A stretch of DNA of 9,087 nt, taken from positions 1-9,087 of the forward strand of contig JAKBAL010000054.1 in assembly GCA_021809225.1 (NCBI GenBank). The letters run 5' to 3'. How positions within the stretch are numbered: position 1 is the first letter of the stretch; every line of letters starts with the position of its first letter. The position numbers and the translations under genes are program-made. Under the pieces are notes generated by a model. The model was not told where the DNA came from and did no database searches. It worked only from the letters and a program-made list of their open reading frames with translations. This document shows, in pieces, positions 1-6,383 of this stretch. Source of the stretch: Pseudomonadota bacterium. GTDB taxonomy: Bacteria > Pseudomonadota > Alphaproteobacteria > UBA9655.

Positions 1-609
1 ATCATCAAGAAGCTCTTGAGCAAAATCCGTAATTTTTAAAAACCATTGGGAAAGCTTACGCCGTTCAATGGGAGCTCCTGAACGCCAGCCTTTTCCATCA
101 ATAACTTGTTCATTTGCCAAAACCGTTCCTTCGACGGGATCCCAATTCACGAAAGATTCTTTACGGTAGGCAATACCTTGTTTAAAAAAATCTAAAAAGA
201 TTTTTTGTTCATGAACATAATACTCGGGAGAACAACTCAAAATCTCTCGGCTCCAGTCATAGGAAATTCCTAAAGACCGGAACTCTTCTTTCATAAGGCG
301 TACGTTCTCAAGAGTCCATGTCTTGGGGTGAACTTTATGTTGAATAGCTGCATTTTCAGCAGGAAGACCAAAAGCATCCCATCCCATAGGATGAAGAACG
401 GAATACCCAGAGGCCCGCTTGTACCTTGCAATAACATCTCCAATAATATAATTGCGCACATGACCCATATGGAGGCGCCCTGAGGGATAAGGAAACATCT
501 CCAAGACGTAATATTTAGGAGCTTTTTCTTTCGTTTGATAGATTAAGTCCTGATCCCAAGCTTTTTGCCACTTTGCTTCATTTTCACGAAAATTATATCT
601 TGTGCTCAT
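1..609 (-). CDS. leuS: Leucyl-tRNA synthetase, N-terminal part (cut by window edge)
   Basis: This is the first 203 codons of a class I aminoacyl-tRNA synthetase that charges tRNA-Leu in the cytoplasm. Seen: the conserved N-terminal start ([14 protein letters not shown]), the [16 protein letters not shown] block at about residues 39-54 holding the HIGH-type ATP motif (HMGH, 47-50), the [16 protein letters not shown] block at about 73-88, and the [15 protein letters not shown] segment (155-169) leading into WRSGAPIE, typical of bacterial LeuRS just before the editing domain. The full protein is normally about 850 residues; the rest, including KMSKS, lies beyond base 1. The ATG at 607-609 is the natural start. 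There is no Shine-Dalgarno in the 11-bp gap after the upstream lipoprotein stop (the transcript reads AATCTCCC there), so translation may depend on coupling to that gene. Confidence 0.97.
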   Translation of the reverse strand, partial: MSTRYNFRENEAKWQKAWDQDLIYQTKEKAPKYYVLEMFPYPSGRLHMGHVRNYIIGDVIARYKRASGYSVLHPMGWDAFGLPAENAAIQHKVHPKTWTLENVRLMKEEFRSLGISYDWSREILSCSPEYYVHEQKIFLDFFKQGIAYRKESFVNWDPVEGTVLANEQVIDGKGWRSGAPIERRKLSQWFLKITDFAQELLDD

Positions 610-620
610 GGGAGATTCTA

Positions 621-1151
621 TCATCTTGTCGCTTTGGTACGAAAGTGGCGGGCCCTACCCAAAATCGTATTTTCTAAGTCTGTTATGGTTTGTGGATCAA
701 CAGACTTGTCAACCCACTGCCCAGATTTATCCCGCTCTTGCCTGAAAATACTAACTTTAAGTCCATCTGAACGAAGTTGTCGATCAAGAATAAAGATGTT
801 CATTTTTAGCCGTTCTTGAGGGCTTTGGGGAGGGGAATACCAATCTGTAATGATAACTCCTCCGAAAGGATCAGCAGAGGAAAGGGGCATGAATGAAATT
901 GTATCAAGGGTTGCTCTCCATAAATGGCTATTGACACCAAGTCCTGTATCTTCTTGCTCACGTTTTTTAGGACCACCAAAATGAAGAGTATCTTCTCCTA
1001 AGAATTTTCCCATCCCTTTTGCTCGGCGTTCATCTGGATGCGCCGTTTCAAGTTCTTCTTTGGTGTATTCCTCAGAACACCCCATCAAAGGTAAGATTAA
1101 AAATAAGATGGAAAGAAACCTTAACCTCATGCATTTACCCTTTTTGCTCAT
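621..1151 (-). CDS. DUF3576 family outer-membrane-type lipoprotein
   Basis: A 176-residue predicted lipoprotein. It has a short basic N-terminus, a hydrophobic stretch and a lipobox LMGC, with Cys25 as the lipidated residue. The mature part is a DUF3576 domain; the signature [19 protein letters not shown] followed by [14 protein letters not shown] (about 72-105) is very characteristic of this alphaproteobacterial family. Members commonly sit directly upstream of leuS, as here (11-bp gap), so the two are probably co-transcribed. Molecular function is unknown; an envelope role is inferred from lipidation. The start is uncertain. The ATG at 1149-1151 has a poor ribosome site, whereas an in-frame ATG at 1128-1130 (Met8) has AAGGG eight bases upstream and still gives a full lipoprotein signal; that shorter form of 169 residues may be the real one. 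Confidence 0.9.
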   Translation of the reverse strand: MSKKGKCMRLRFLSILFLILPLMGCSEEYTKEELETAHPDERRAKGMGKFLGEDTLHFGGPKKREQEDTGLGVNSHLWRATLDTISFMPLSSADPFGGVIITDWYSPPQSPQERLKMNIFILDRQLRSDGLKVSIFRQERDKSGQWVDKSVDPQTITDLENTILGRARHFRTKATR

Positions 1152-1174
1152 AATAACTCAAAATAAATAATTTT

Positions 1175-1205
1175 ATCATATGCGCTTTGATGAGGGGGGC
1201 GTCAA
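1175..1205 (-). promoter_or_regulatory. Candidate promoter for the DUF3576-leuS unit
   Basis: On the minus strand, TTGACG (1200-1205) and TATGAT (1175-1180) are separated by 19 bp, each a 5-of-6 match to the sigma-70 boxes. Transcription would start near 1168, just upstream of either candidate start codon of the lipoprotein. The spacer is longer than ideal and the region is AT-rich, so chance matches are possible. Confidence 0.4.
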
Positions 1206-1326
1206 GGGGATAAAGCAAGAAAAAAATGTAGCCTATAATAAAACATTACATGAAAAAGTAAAAAAATCTGTTTTAAAAACGAACAGGAGAGCTTTAGGAA
1301 AGTTAAGTTAAAAATTTAATTAAATC

Positions 1327-1355
1327 TTGACAAGGCTATCGAAAGGAATTCATGG
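1327..1355 (+). promoter_or_regulatory. Possible promoter region for lppC
   Basis: A perfect TTGACA (1327-1332) follows an AT-rich run (about 1305-1325) resembling an UP element, but the sequence 15-18 bp downstream is a poor -10 box (TTCATG/TCATGG). A perfect TATAAT lies further up at 1234-1239 without a good -35. A second TTGACA occurs at 1359-1364, and TAAAAT follows immediately at 1365-1370. Some promoter for the rightward lppC gene must lie in this divergent spacer, but its exact position cannot be fixed by eye. Nothing else is recognisable in 1206-1386. Confidence 0.3.
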
Positions 1356-1386
1356 TTTTTGACATAAAATAAAAGGGAAAGTTAGG

Positions 1387-2565
1387 ATGAAAAAAACGCT
1401 ACACTTTTTTATATGGGGGATCCTTTTGATAGAGCTAACGTCGTGCGGCCATCAAAATGCTCCCGAAATTGTGGTGACGCCAAGTCCTTCAAAACCCACG
1501 CCCAAAGTAAAACCTCTTCCCGCTCAACCACGGGTCTTACCTGTTCCCGTGCCTCAAGAACCTCTGACTCATAAAATTGGGCTCTTACTTCCTCTTTCCG
1601 GACCTCAAGAACATTTAGGAAAGAGAATGGTGGAAGCTGCTGAAATGGCTCTTTTTGAATCCGGTTGTTCTTCCATAACTCTTTTGCCCCAAGATACGGC
1701 GCGAGGTGCACATCAAGCTGCTCTTAAAGCGCTTGACGAAGGGGTTGAACTCTTATTAGGACCTATATTTTCCTCTGAAGTTGAAGTTATAAAACCCTTG
1801 CTCAATGCTCGCAATATAAGTCTGATTTCTTTTTCAACAGATCAAAATGTAGCCAGCAATAGAACTTTTATCTTAGGATTTTTACCATCCCAACAAATTG
1901 AGAAAGTTGTTCATTTTGCAAAAGAAAGAGGGACTTCAAAAATAGCTGCTCTCACGCCTGACGATCAATATGGCCATCTTATCGATCAGATTTTAAGGCG
2001 TCTTGAATCTCAAGGAAATATTCAACTTTTAGGTATTACCCATTATACGAAAGGGGATATCTTGGAAGGAAATCCAGGGAATGTGCGACTGCAAGAAGAG
2101 GTTTCTGCCTATAAAGCCAAAGGCCTTGAGGCTCTCCTCATTCCCGAGGGCGGGGAAAATTTGGGTTATATTATGAACCTTCTTAGCCCTCAGATGCCCA
2201 TAAAAATCTTAGGGACGGGTCAATGGGACACCCCTGAAACCCTTCGTCATGCAGACGTTCTTAAAGACGGATTCTTTGCATCCCCCGATCCTCAAGAGCG
2301 CTATAATTTCGAAGCTCGGTTTCAGAAAATTTATGGATATACGCCACCGCGTATTGCGACCCTTGCCTATGATGCGACAGCTCTTGCCATTACCTTGGCC
2401 GATAAAGGATATTCCTTGCAAAATCTCACTTTTTCTCAAGGTTTTTCTGGTATAGATGGTCTTTTTCGTTTAACTCCCCAAGGACTCAATGAAAGAGGAC
2501 TGGCTATTCTTGAAGTGAATTCTTCAGGTTTCAAGATCATAAGCCCCTCTCCTCAGATGTTTTGA
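1387..2565 (+). CDS. lppC: LppC/LpoA-like lipoprotein (penicillin-binding protein activator family)
   Basis: A 392-residue lipoprotein: basic start, hydrophobic core and lipobox LTSC with lipidated Cys20. A proline-rich linker (about 31-60) follows, then a type I periplasmic-binding-protein-like fold from about 62 (THKIGLLLPLSGP) to the C-terminus. LLLGPIFSSEVEVIKPLL (122-139) and the TPDDQYG segment (190-196) are typical of the family. In E. coli the equivalent domain of LpoA activates the peptidoglycan synthase PBP1A from the outer membrane. Alphaproteobacterial members are shorter, lack the TPR half, and their function is mostly assigned by homology, so the name is a family call. AGGG about ten bases upstream supports the ATG. 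A diverged copy of its last 17 codons lies at 3119-3172, beyond the next gene. No hairpin terminator follows. Confidence 0.88.
   Translation: MKKTLHFFIWGILLIELTSCGHQNAPEIVVTPSPSKPTPKVKPLPAQPRVLPVPVPQEPLTHKIGLLLPLSGPQEHLGKRMVEAAEMALFESGCSSITLLPQDTARGAHQAALKALDEGVELLLGPIFSSEVEVIKPLLNARNISLISFSTDQNVASNRTFILGFLPSQQIEKVVHFAKERGTSKIAALTPDDQYGHLIDQILRRLESQGNIQLLGITHYTKGDILEGNPGNVRLQEEVSAYKAKGLEALLIPEGGENLGYIMNLLSPQMPIKILGTGQWDTPETLRHADVLKDGFFASPDPQERYNFEARFQKIYGYTPPRIATLAYDATALAITLADKGYSLQNLTFSQGFSGIDGLFRLTPQGLNERGLAILEVNSSGFKIISPSPQMF
2512..2565 (+). repeat. Direct repeat copy 1: genuine 3' end of lppC
   Basis: The last 17 codons of lppC plus three bases align without gaps to 3119-3172, with 42 of 54 positions identical by hand count. 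This copy encodes the lppC C-terminus VNSSGFKIISPSPQMF and its TGA stop. Similarity ends abruptly on the left side of both copies. Confidence 0.85.
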
Positions 2566-2571
2566 TTAGTA

Positions 2572-2577
2572 TATAAT
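2572..2577 (+). promoter_or_regulatory. Possible -10 box for the cysteine-rich gene
   Basis: A perfect TATAAT lies in the 59-bp AT-rich gap after lppC, about 50 bp before the next start codon. A second TATAAA follows at 2582-2587. There is no recognisable -35 box 16-18 bp upstream (that sequence is inside the lppC tail), so independent transcription is only a possibility; read-through from lppC is the alternative. Confidence 0.25.
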
Positions 2578-2624
2578 TTTGTATAAATCTTCTCATAAAG
2601 AAAAATATATAAAGAGAAAATTGA

Positions 2625-3125
2625 ATGAAACTAAAAATAATTAGATCTACATTTTTGTTTTTATTGCTTTTTATTACCCCTGCATTTGCTGAGAGGAGTT
2701 GTATCACTGGTAATGATTGCCCTCCTAGACCTCATCAATTCGATGGAAGCACATGTTGTAAAGGAAAATGTTGTAATGCTGGAATTTACACATGTACGCC
2801 TGAAGGATGTTGCCTTGGAGACATCTTTTGCGGTGGCGTTTGTCTGAAAAACTGTGCTGGGGTTTGTTGTAATGGGAAATGCTGTAACGGAGTTTGTTGT
2901 AACGAGGTCTGTTGTCCTTCCGGACAAACGTGTCTTCCAAACCACGTCCCTCCTCATACTAACGAATGTTGCCCCCTTAATCGAGTGACGGGGGAAGGAG
3001 ACTGTTGCCAAGTAAATACTGTCTGGGCATATGATTTTAATAAAGAGGCAAACGCTTGTTGTTCACAACTGGCAATAGAGAGCGGTGAATGCCAATCAAT
3101 CGGAGGTAAAGTTAACAAGGAGTGA
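2625..3125 (+). CDS. Small secreted cysteine-rich protein with CCNG tandem repeats
   Basis: A 166-residue protein not recognised as a named family. A clear Sec signal peptide (basic KLKIIR, hydrophobic core, cleavage after AFA at about residue 22) predicts export. The mature 144 residues hold 28 cysteines, about one in five, including ten CC pairs. Residues 80-99 are four tandem five-residue units VCCNG, KCCNG, VCCNE, VCCPS. The later CCPSGQTC (96-103) resembles part of the eukaryotic granulin pattern, but the full granulin spacing is absent. An even number of Cys in an exported protein suggests a disulfide-rich fold; metal binding is the other option. The ribosome site is weak (AGAGA about seven bases before the ATG). 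The TGA stop lies inside the left edge of the lppC-tail repeat. A toxin-like, adhesive or protective envelope role is conceivable but unsupported. Confidence 0.8.
   Translation: MKLKIIRSTFLFLLLFITPAFAERSCITGNDCPPRPHQFDGSTCCKGKCCNAGIYTCTPEGCCLGDIFCGGVCLKNCAGVCCNGKCCNGVCCNEVCCPSGQTCLPNHVPPHTNECCPLNRVTGEGDCCQVNTVWAYDFNKEANACCSQLAIESGECQSIGGKVNKE
2862..2921 (+). repeat. Tandem 15-bp coding repeat ([VK]CCN[GE] units)
   Basis: Four consecutive 15-bp units inside the cysteine-rich gene encode V/K-C-C-N/P-G/E/S. The units differ at the nucleotide level (TGTTGT versus TGCTGT, AAT versus AAC), so the array is imperfect. It suggests growth of the gene by local duplication followed by divergence. Confidence 0.75.
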
Positions 3126-3172
3126 ATCCTTCAAGTTTCAGGACTCTGAGCCCCTTTCCGCAGACGTTTTAA
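3119..3172 (+). pseudogene. Remnant copy of the lppC 3' end (direct repeat copy 2)
   Basis: Read in the lppC frame, this stretch encodes VNPSSFRTLSPFPQTF followed by TAA, against VNSSGFKIISPSPQMF and TGA at the real lppC end. Forty-two of 54 bases match by hand count, with no gaps, and both copies end at the aligned stop codon. It has no start codon or upstream body and cannot be a gene by itself. Its left edge coincides with the end of the cysteine-rich gene, whose stop codon (3123-3125) lies within it. Its right 35 bases are also the antisense coding sequence for the last 11 residues and stop of HemW. Best read as a scar left when the segment 2566-3118 came to lie between lppC and hemW. Confidence 0.75.
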
Positions 3173-4361
3173 GCATAAAGGCAATAAGGCCATTCAACCT
3201 AAGACGTCCTTCAGGGGTCGGAATCAGGTGAGTAGCAGATCTTTTCAAGAGTCCTTCCTTTTCAAGAAGGTCAAGGGTTTGAAGACTGTAGGCCTCTTCC
3301 ACACTCAAACCCGTTTCTTCTGAAATTCGCTTGATCTCAAGTCCAGTTGTGAGCCTCAAACCCATAAGGGTTAATTCTTGAAGTCGTTCAAGGAGAGAAA
3401 GAGGCTGGGATGTTTGAAGGCCATGGCCCTGCTTTTCAACAGCTTCAAGCCATACTTCTGGGACTTTATAACGATAAGTTGTATATTTTGTGTTGCCCTT
3501 TGTGATTCGACCATGGGCGCCTGGTCCAATACCAATGTAATCTTTAAAATTCCAATAAAGAAGATTATGGCGGCATTCTTGAGAGGGGATCGCGTAATTC
3601 GAAACTTCATAGGACGTAAATCCAGCCGTTGTCATAATCTCTTCCGTGAGTTCGTAAAGAGCGGCAGCAGGATCGTCTTCAAGGATCATCTTTTCTCCTC
3701 GCGCAAACCGGGTTGCAAAAACTGTCTGAGGTTCAATCGTCAGTTGATACAAGGACAGGTGGCCCCTCGCATAGGTTAGAGCCTCTTCAAGTTCCGATCT
3801 CCAAGATGCATGTGTTTGATGGGGTCTTGCATAAATCAAATCAAAAGAAAAACGGGAGAAATAAGTAGAGGCAATTTCTAAAGCTTGGAGGGCTTCTTTT
3901 GCCGAATGACGCCGCCCCAAAAAAGACAGTGCTTTATCATCAAGGGATTGAATCCCTAAAGAAAGACGGTTCACTCCTGCTTCATAAAAAGCCTTAAATC
4001 TTTCAGCTTCAACCGTACTTGGGTTAGCTTCAAGGGTGACTTCAAGATTGTCTACTGTAGGAAACAATGATTTTGCTGATCTGAGAAGGGCTGCAACCGT
4101 TTCTGGTTCCATGAGGGAAGGGGTTCCTCCCCCCAAAAAGATGCTGACAAGGGTTGCCCCTTCTTGCTGTTGAGCAGCACTTTCCAGCTCCCTTAAGAGA
4201 GCTGCCTGCCACCGTTTTTGATCAACGCTCTCCCTGACATGACTATTAAAATCACAATAGGGGCACTTTGATAAACAAAACGGCCAATGAATATAAAGAC
4301 CAAGGGATTTCAGAGTATTACGTTCCCATTTTAGAAACCATGCGGGTTGTACTTTTCCCAT
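3138..4361 (-). CDS. hemW: HemW, radical SAM haem chaperone (coproporphyrinogen dehydrogenase-like)
   Basis: About 407 residues from the chosen ATG (4359-4361). The radical SAM cluster motif CLSKCPYCDF (Cys29, 33, 36; CX3CX2C) is followed by Phe rather than the extra Cys of true HemN, which together with IHWPFC and FNSHV identifies HemW. GGGTPS (77-82) is the SAM-binding glycine motif, and LNRLSLGIQS and the C-terminal HemN_C region are present. HemW binds haem and is thought to deliver it to membrane haem proteins; it is not the oxidase of haem synthesis. The start is uncertain: the gene overlaps the 3' end of hldE by 44 bp, no ATG or GTG lies closer to the domain, and longer in-frame forms begin at 4394 or at a GTG at 4413-4415, none with a good ribosome site. 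The last 11 residues overlap the lppC-tail remnant. Confidence 0.93.
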   Translation of the reverse strand: MGKVQPAWFLKWERNTLKSLGLYIHWPFCLSKCPYCDFNSHVRESVDQKRWQAALLRELESAAQQQEGATLVSIFLGGGTPSLMEPETVAALLRSAKSLFPTVDNLEVTLEANPSTVEAERFKAFYEAGVNRLSLGIQSLDDKALSFLGRRHSAKEALQALEIASTYFSRFSFDLIYARPHQTHASWRSELEEALTYARGHLSLYQLTIEPQTVFATRFARGEKMILEDDPAAALYELTEEIMTTAGFTSYEVSNYAIPSQECRHNLLYWNFKDYIGIGPGAHGRITKGNTKYTTYRYKVPEVWLEAVEKQGHGLQTSQPLSLLERLQELTLMGLRLTTGLEIKRISEETGLSVEEAYSLQTLDLLEKEGLLKRSATHLIPTPEGRLRLNGLIAFMLKTSAERGSES

Positions 4362-5769
4362 CAATAAGGTCGATGAGAAGGACTTCACCCCCATAGCTTT
4401 GGACGAAGGAAGCACCTATAACTTGATCAATCGTGTAATCAGAACCTTTAACAAGAACATCCGGTTTTAAAGCTTGGATCAACTCAAGGGGGGTGTCTTC
4501 ATCAAAGAGGACGATGAGATCAATCCCCTGAAGGGAGGAGAGAACAAAAGCCCGGTCTCTCTCGTTCTGAATGGGGCGAGTCGGTCCTTTTAGTCTTTGA
4601 ACTGAATCATCCGTGTTCAGACCCAGTACGAGCCGGTCTCCCGCTTCTTTTGCTTGGGTTAAAAGGGAGATATGACCAGGATGGAGGAGATCGAAACATC
4701 CGTTGGTGAACACAATCCGCTTTCCACGACACTTCCATTTTTGAATTTGATCACGGGCTGTTTCCCATGAAACAATCTTCTTTTCATGGGCGTACACTTC
4801 TTGAGAGTGAAGAGTAGCCGAGAGCTCTTCTTGATGAACAACGGCGGTGCCCATTTTTGCAACAACAAGTCCTGCTGCCGTATTCGCAAAGTGCATCGCT
4901 TTAGATAAAGATGCACCTGCAGCAAGACTGACCGCAAGGGTTGCCATAACCGTATCTCCAGCGCCAGAGACATCGAATACTTCAAGGGCTTGCGTTTGCA
5001 GATGCTCAATAGTCCCAGAAGCTTCCACAAGCGTCATTCCTTCTGAGCCTCGTGTCACAATCATGGCATTGAAGTCGCAGGCTTTTATCATATCTTGAGA
5101 GACGGACACGAGCTCTTCCTGGGTTTGAATGGTTGAGAGAGTTGCAAAGGCGAGCTCATGACGATTTGGTGTTAAAAGGGTTGCTCCTTTATAGCGGGTA
5201 TAGTCACTCCCCTTTGGATCAATAAGGATTGGTTTCCCATATGCTTGAGCTGCATGGATGAGGGATTGGAGAAGCGAAGGTGAAAAAATTCCCTTTGCAT
5301 AATCGGAAAGAATAATAAGATCATGGGAGTGGATATGTTTTTTAAAAATGTCTAAAAGCTCGTGTTCAATGTCAGCATTTAGGGCAAGAACTTCCTCCCT
5401 ATCTGTTCTTAAAATTTGTTGATTCTCTGCAATAAAGCGAGTTTTTTTTGTTGTTATTCGTTGTTCATCAACAATAAGATAGGGGTCAACTTTTGAAGAA
5501 GCTTTTAAAAGATCTTGAACGTGAGCCCCATCATTGTCTTTTCCCACAACAGAGATAAACGTAATATAACTTCCTAAAGCCTCGAGATTTCGAACAACGT
5601 TTCCTGCTCCGCCCAATACGGTAAACTCATCTTTAATATGGAGAACAGGAACGGGAGCTTCTGGAGAAATTCGCGAAATGGTTCCTCTTATGAATTGATC
5701 GAGCATCAGGTCTCCCACACATAAAATGCGGGTTTTAGAGAAGGAATCTATAAGATAAAAGTCGTTCAT
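4318..5769 (-). CDS. hldE: Bifunctional D-glycero-beta-D-manno-heptose-7-phosphate kinase / heptose-1-phosphate adenylyltransferase
   Basis: A 483-residue cytoplasmic two-domain enzyme of ADP-heptose synthesis, close to the 477 residues of E. coli HldE. The N-terminal ribokinase-fold kinase (about 12-315) shows SRISPEAPVPV (32-42), GGAGNV, LSDYAKG (154-160), DPKG and the anion-hole motif DVSGAGDT (266-273), with Asp272 as catalytic base. The C-terminal nucleotidyltransferase (about 345-483) has TNGCFDLLHPGH (355-366) with the HxGH motif, then RLKGPTRP and the closing KSTTRMVSK. It phosphorylates heptose-7-phosphate at C1 and, after dephosphorylation by GmhB, adenylylates heptose-1-phosphate. 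It starts six bases after gmhA, with TAGG in the gmhA end as a plausible ribosome site. Both active sites look intact. Confidence 0.96.
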   Translation of the reverse strand: MNDFYLIDSFSKTRILCVGDLMLDQFIRGTISRISPEAPVPVLHIKDEFTVLGGAGNVVRNLEALGSYITFISVVGKDNDGAHVQDLLKASSKVDPYLIVDEQRITTKKTRFIAENQQILRTDREEVLALNADIEHELLDIFKKHIHSHDLIILSDYAKGIFSPSLLQSLIHAAQAYGKPILIDPKGSDYTRYKGATLLTPNRHELAFATLSTIQTQEELVSVSQDMIKACDFNAMIVTRGSEGMTLVEASGTIEHLQTQALEVFDVSGAGDTVMATLAVSLAAGASLSKAMHFANTAAGLVVAKMGTAVVHQEELSATLHSQEVYAHEKKIVSWETARDQIQKWKCRGKRIVFTNGCFDLLHPGHISLLTQAKEAGDRLVLGLNTDDSVQRLKGPTRPIQNERDRAFVLSSLQGIDLIVLFDEDTPLELIQALKPDVLVKGSDYTIDQVIGASFVQSYGGEVLLIDLIDGKSTTRMVSKMGT

Positions 5770-5775
5770 GTTGAC

Positions 5776-6381
5776 CTAGCTTAATCCTAACCGATATTCA
5801 AGGGCTCCTATAAACATTTGTCCCAAGGTGATATGCATCTCTTGTATCCGAGCAACAGTTTGAGAGGGCACTGTCAAAATAATATCGGCTTTACCGAAAA
5901 AATCCCCACCACTTCCGCCTGTAAGCCCCACAGTTATAAGTTTCTTATCCCGAGCCTCCTGAAAAGCCTGCAAGACGTTTTGGCTTTTTCCAGAAGTTGA
6001 AATGCCAATAGCGATATCTCCTTCTTGCCCCAAGCCCTCAATTTGACGAGAGAAAAGAGAATCGAATCCGATATCATTGCCAATAGCTGTGAGCACGGAA
6101 GTATCTGTAGTTAAGGCAAGGGCAGGAAGAGATTTGCGAGAGTTTTTAAAGCGAACGATGAGTTCTGTTGCCAAATGTTGAGAATCTGCAGCACTCCCTC
6201 CATTTCCAAAAAATAATAACTTTTTTCCATGCTGAAGCGCAAAAGCTGAAGCTTCTACCCATTCTGTAAAAGGTGCAAAAAGTGCGCTATATGTGGCTCT
6301 CGCGACGCATCGATGGTCGTTCCATTCTTCTTCATAAAATCTGCGAAGGTCAAAAGGGGAGACTGATAAAGGGTTTGTCAT
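5776..6381 (-). CDS. gmhA: Sedoheptulose-7-phosphate isomerase (SIS domain)
   Basis: A 201-residue SIS-domain protein that converts sedoheptulose-7-phosphate to D-glycero-D-manno-heptose-7-phosphate, the first step toward LPS-core heptose. Seen: FFGNGGSAADSQHLATEL (58-74) with phosphate-binding Ser/Gly residues and zinc ligands His69 and Glu73; LTTDTSVLTAIGNDIGFD; GISTSGKS (126-133); and RIQEMHITLGQ (178-188) with Gln180. Where E. coli GmhA has the fourth ligand and catalytic His180, eight residues after that Gln, this protein has Gln188. The related DnaA-binding protein DiaA also lacks this His, so a non-enzymatic paralogue is possible, but the position between the zinc-ribbon gene (2-bp gap) and hldE (6-bp gap) favours GmhA. 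The N-terminus has about ten extra residues and the ribosome site is weak. Confidence 0.88.
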   Translation of the reverse strand: MTNPLSVSPFDLRRFYEEEWNDHRCVARATYSALFAPFTEWVEASAFALQHGKKLLFFGNGGSAADSQHLATELIVRFKNSRKSLPALALTTDTSVLTAIGNDIGFDSLFSRQIEGLGQEGDIAIGISTSGKSQNVLQAFQEARDKKLITVGLTGGSGGDFFGKADIILTVPSQTVARIQEMHITLGQMFIGALEYRLGLS

Positions 6382-6383
6382 CT

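Noticed and set aside
565..819. Plus-strand open frame across the leuS/DUF3576 junction
   Set aside because: It is a shadow of two well-supported minus-strand genes with no features of its own.
2661..3011. A 116-codon open frame antisense to the cysteine-rich gene
   Set aside because: It arises because TGT/TGC-rich codons give ACA/GCA on the opposite strand and so avoid stops. It has no ribosome site and no recognisable domain, whereas the sense frame has a clean signal peptide.
3117..3131. AAGGA-GTGAA-TCCTT hairpin between the convergent genes, considered as a terminator
   Set aside because: The stem is only five base pairs with no following T-run on either strand, and it overlaps coding sequence and the lppC relic.
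2512..3172. The direct repeats considered as insertion-sequence target-site duplications or attachment sites
   Set aside because: At 54 bp with 12 mismatches they are too long and diverged for a target-site duplication, there is no transposase, integrase or terminal inverted repeat between them, and the lppC reading frame explains them better.
3378..3779. A 133-codon plus-strand open frame inside hemW
   Set aside because: It lies wholly antisense to strongly conserved HemW sequence and shows no domain or ribosome site.
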